Below, one piece after another: positions 5,397 through 6,105 of a DNA stretch of 6,105 nt (the first letter of the stretch is position 1; each line of letters opens with the position of its first letter). The stretch lies in assembly GCA_015489185.1 (NCBI GenBank), contig WGAE01000013.1:1-6105 (forward strand). Direction: 5' to 3'. The notes below the pieces were generated by a model. The model was not told the origin of the DNA. It searched no databases and saw only the letters and a program-made list of their open reading frames with translations. Position numbers and translations under genes: made by a program. This DNA is from Campylobacterales bacterium (GTDB taxonomy: Bacteria > Campylobacterota > Campylobacteria > Campylobacterales > QNZT01).

Positions 5397-6105
5397 CATA
5401 TCCGATGCGTTTTGGGTACGCTTTGTCAGAGATATCGATCACCTTCAATCCCTCCCGTCCGTCAGCGACAAAAGCGACCGTTTCGGAGCGGTTGACCGCA
5501 ATCCCTCTTGCCGTCCCGTTGGTATCGAAATAGCTTATGTGTCGAGGGTGTAGAGGATCGCTGTTGTCGACAATCTCGATCCCCCGCTCTCCTTTTGCCA
5601 GATAGAGATACCGAAACCGATCCCCCGTAACAATCCCGAAACTCTGTCCGCCGTCGTGCGGATCATAAAGCGTCACAAGATCGACTTTGTTCTCTTCCGA
5701 GCCGGTTAGACGTCGATACGCGCTGGTCAGTGAAACGGCGTAACAATCACCGTTTGCACCGTTAACCGCCAAATCCCAGGCACTTCCTTCAACAGCGATA
5801 CCGTCCTGAAAGTCGGGAAACTTGATGTCGGAAATATCAAGCAACTCCACGCCGTAAGAGGCGTTTGCCAGCCAGAGTCGTGCACGTACCGTATCGAAAG
5901 CCGCATCGCGAATCGTACCGTTACTCTCATATTTGCCCAGATAGCGCGGTACCGTTATCTGAGCGATATCATACAAGCGCACCCCTTCAGTCGTGCCGAC
6001 TGCTAATGTATTCAAAGCAGAAAATGCCACTGTTGTCGCATTCTCATCTCCCGCAGGAATATAAGCAACCCTTTTAGGTTGCTCCGGTTTGGAAACATCC
6101 ACCAC
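5386..6105 (-). CDS. LVIVD-repeat beta-propeller protein, 3' part (5' end outside window)
   Basis: The visible 239 codons run from the window edge with no start of their own; the GTG at the edge lies mid-repeat. The fragment holds degenerate repeats of about 40 residues with the LVIVD pattern, visible at VVDVSKPEQPKRVAYI (1-16), VRLYDIAQITVPRYLGKY (42-59), VELLDISDIKFPDF (86-99), IEIVDNSDPLHPRHISYF (176-193) and LKVIDISDKAYPKRIGYV (220-237). Each is followed by a segment such as VAFVADGREG. Such repeats build beta-propellers and are common in exported or surface proteins. The 105-140 blade is more divergent. Three D/E-X-N-X-S/T sequons fall at fragment residues 22, 62 and 196. The gene ends 283 bp before the pilin genes, on the same strand. 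Its N-terminus, any signal peptide and its function cannot be seen. Confidence 0.85.
   Translation of the reverse strand: MVDVSKPEQPKRVAYIPAGDENATTVAFSALNTLAVGTTEGVRLYDIAQITVPRYLGKYESNGTIRDAAFDTVRARLWLANASYGVELLDISDIKFPDFQDGIAVEGSAWDLAVNGANGDCYAVSLTSAYRRLTGSEENKVDLVTLYDPHDGGQSFGIVTGDRFRYLYLAKGERGIEIVDNSDPLHPRHISYFDTNGTARGIAVNRSETVAFVADGREGLKVIDISDKAYPKRIGYVKF

Noticed and set aside
1..6105. CRISPR arrays, tRNA or rRNA genes, insertion-sequence transposases
   Set aside because: No regularly spaced repeats, cloverleaf sequence, rRNA signature or transposase-like protein was seen on either strand.

Overview
The window reads as a piece of a Campylobacterota (epsilonproteobacterial) chromosome. 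The reason is the gene order obg-proB-fmt-birA, all on the minus strand with coupled or overlapping junctions; Campylobacter jejuni has the same order. ProB has no PUA domain and Obg no C-terminal OCT domain. By eye the base composition is moderate, about 45-50% GC, which suits a free-living sulfur- or hydrogen-oxidising relative (Sulfurimonas/Sulfurovum-like) better than an AT-rich pathogen. The genus cannot be fixed from this window.

Layout from right to left, which is the direction of transcription because every gene is on the minus strand. At 6105-5386 is the 3' part of a gene for an LVIVD-repeat beta-propeller protein; its start lies outside the window. A good sigma-28-type promoter (5396-5371) overlaps its last codons and stop. 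Next comes a 188-bp fold-back element (5167-5354) with perfect 16-bp terminal inverted repeats, nested inverted repeats inside, and a 7-bp direct repeat outside. Three overlapping genes then encode prepilin-type proteins (5102-4398, 4398-3451, 3451-3008). They resemble a minor-pseudopilin set of the GspI/J/K or PilV/W/X kind. The last one lacks the Glu5 normally found in pilins.

The gap 2816-3007 holds a weak -10-like site, an 8-bp direct repeat one helical turn apart, two mutually exclusive hairpins, and a clear extended -10 promoter for the housekeeping operon. That operon is obg (ribosome-associated GTPase), proB (glutamate 5-kinase), fmt (Met-tRNA formyltransferase) and the first 19 codons of birA (biotin ligase). 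In C. jejuni rplU-rpmA precede obg; here the pilin module does.

The strongest unexpected signal is in the proteins. The three pilin-like proteins and the propeller fragment are packed with the bacterial N-glycosylation sequon D/E-X-N-X-S/T: 16 in the pilins and 3 in the propeller. The three complete cytoplasmic proteins have none that is valid. I infer that these are exported surface-fibre components glycosylated by a PglB-type oligosaccharyltransferase, with the propeller protein a possible tip or partner protein. That link rests on shared sequon content and adjacency, not on recognised homology.
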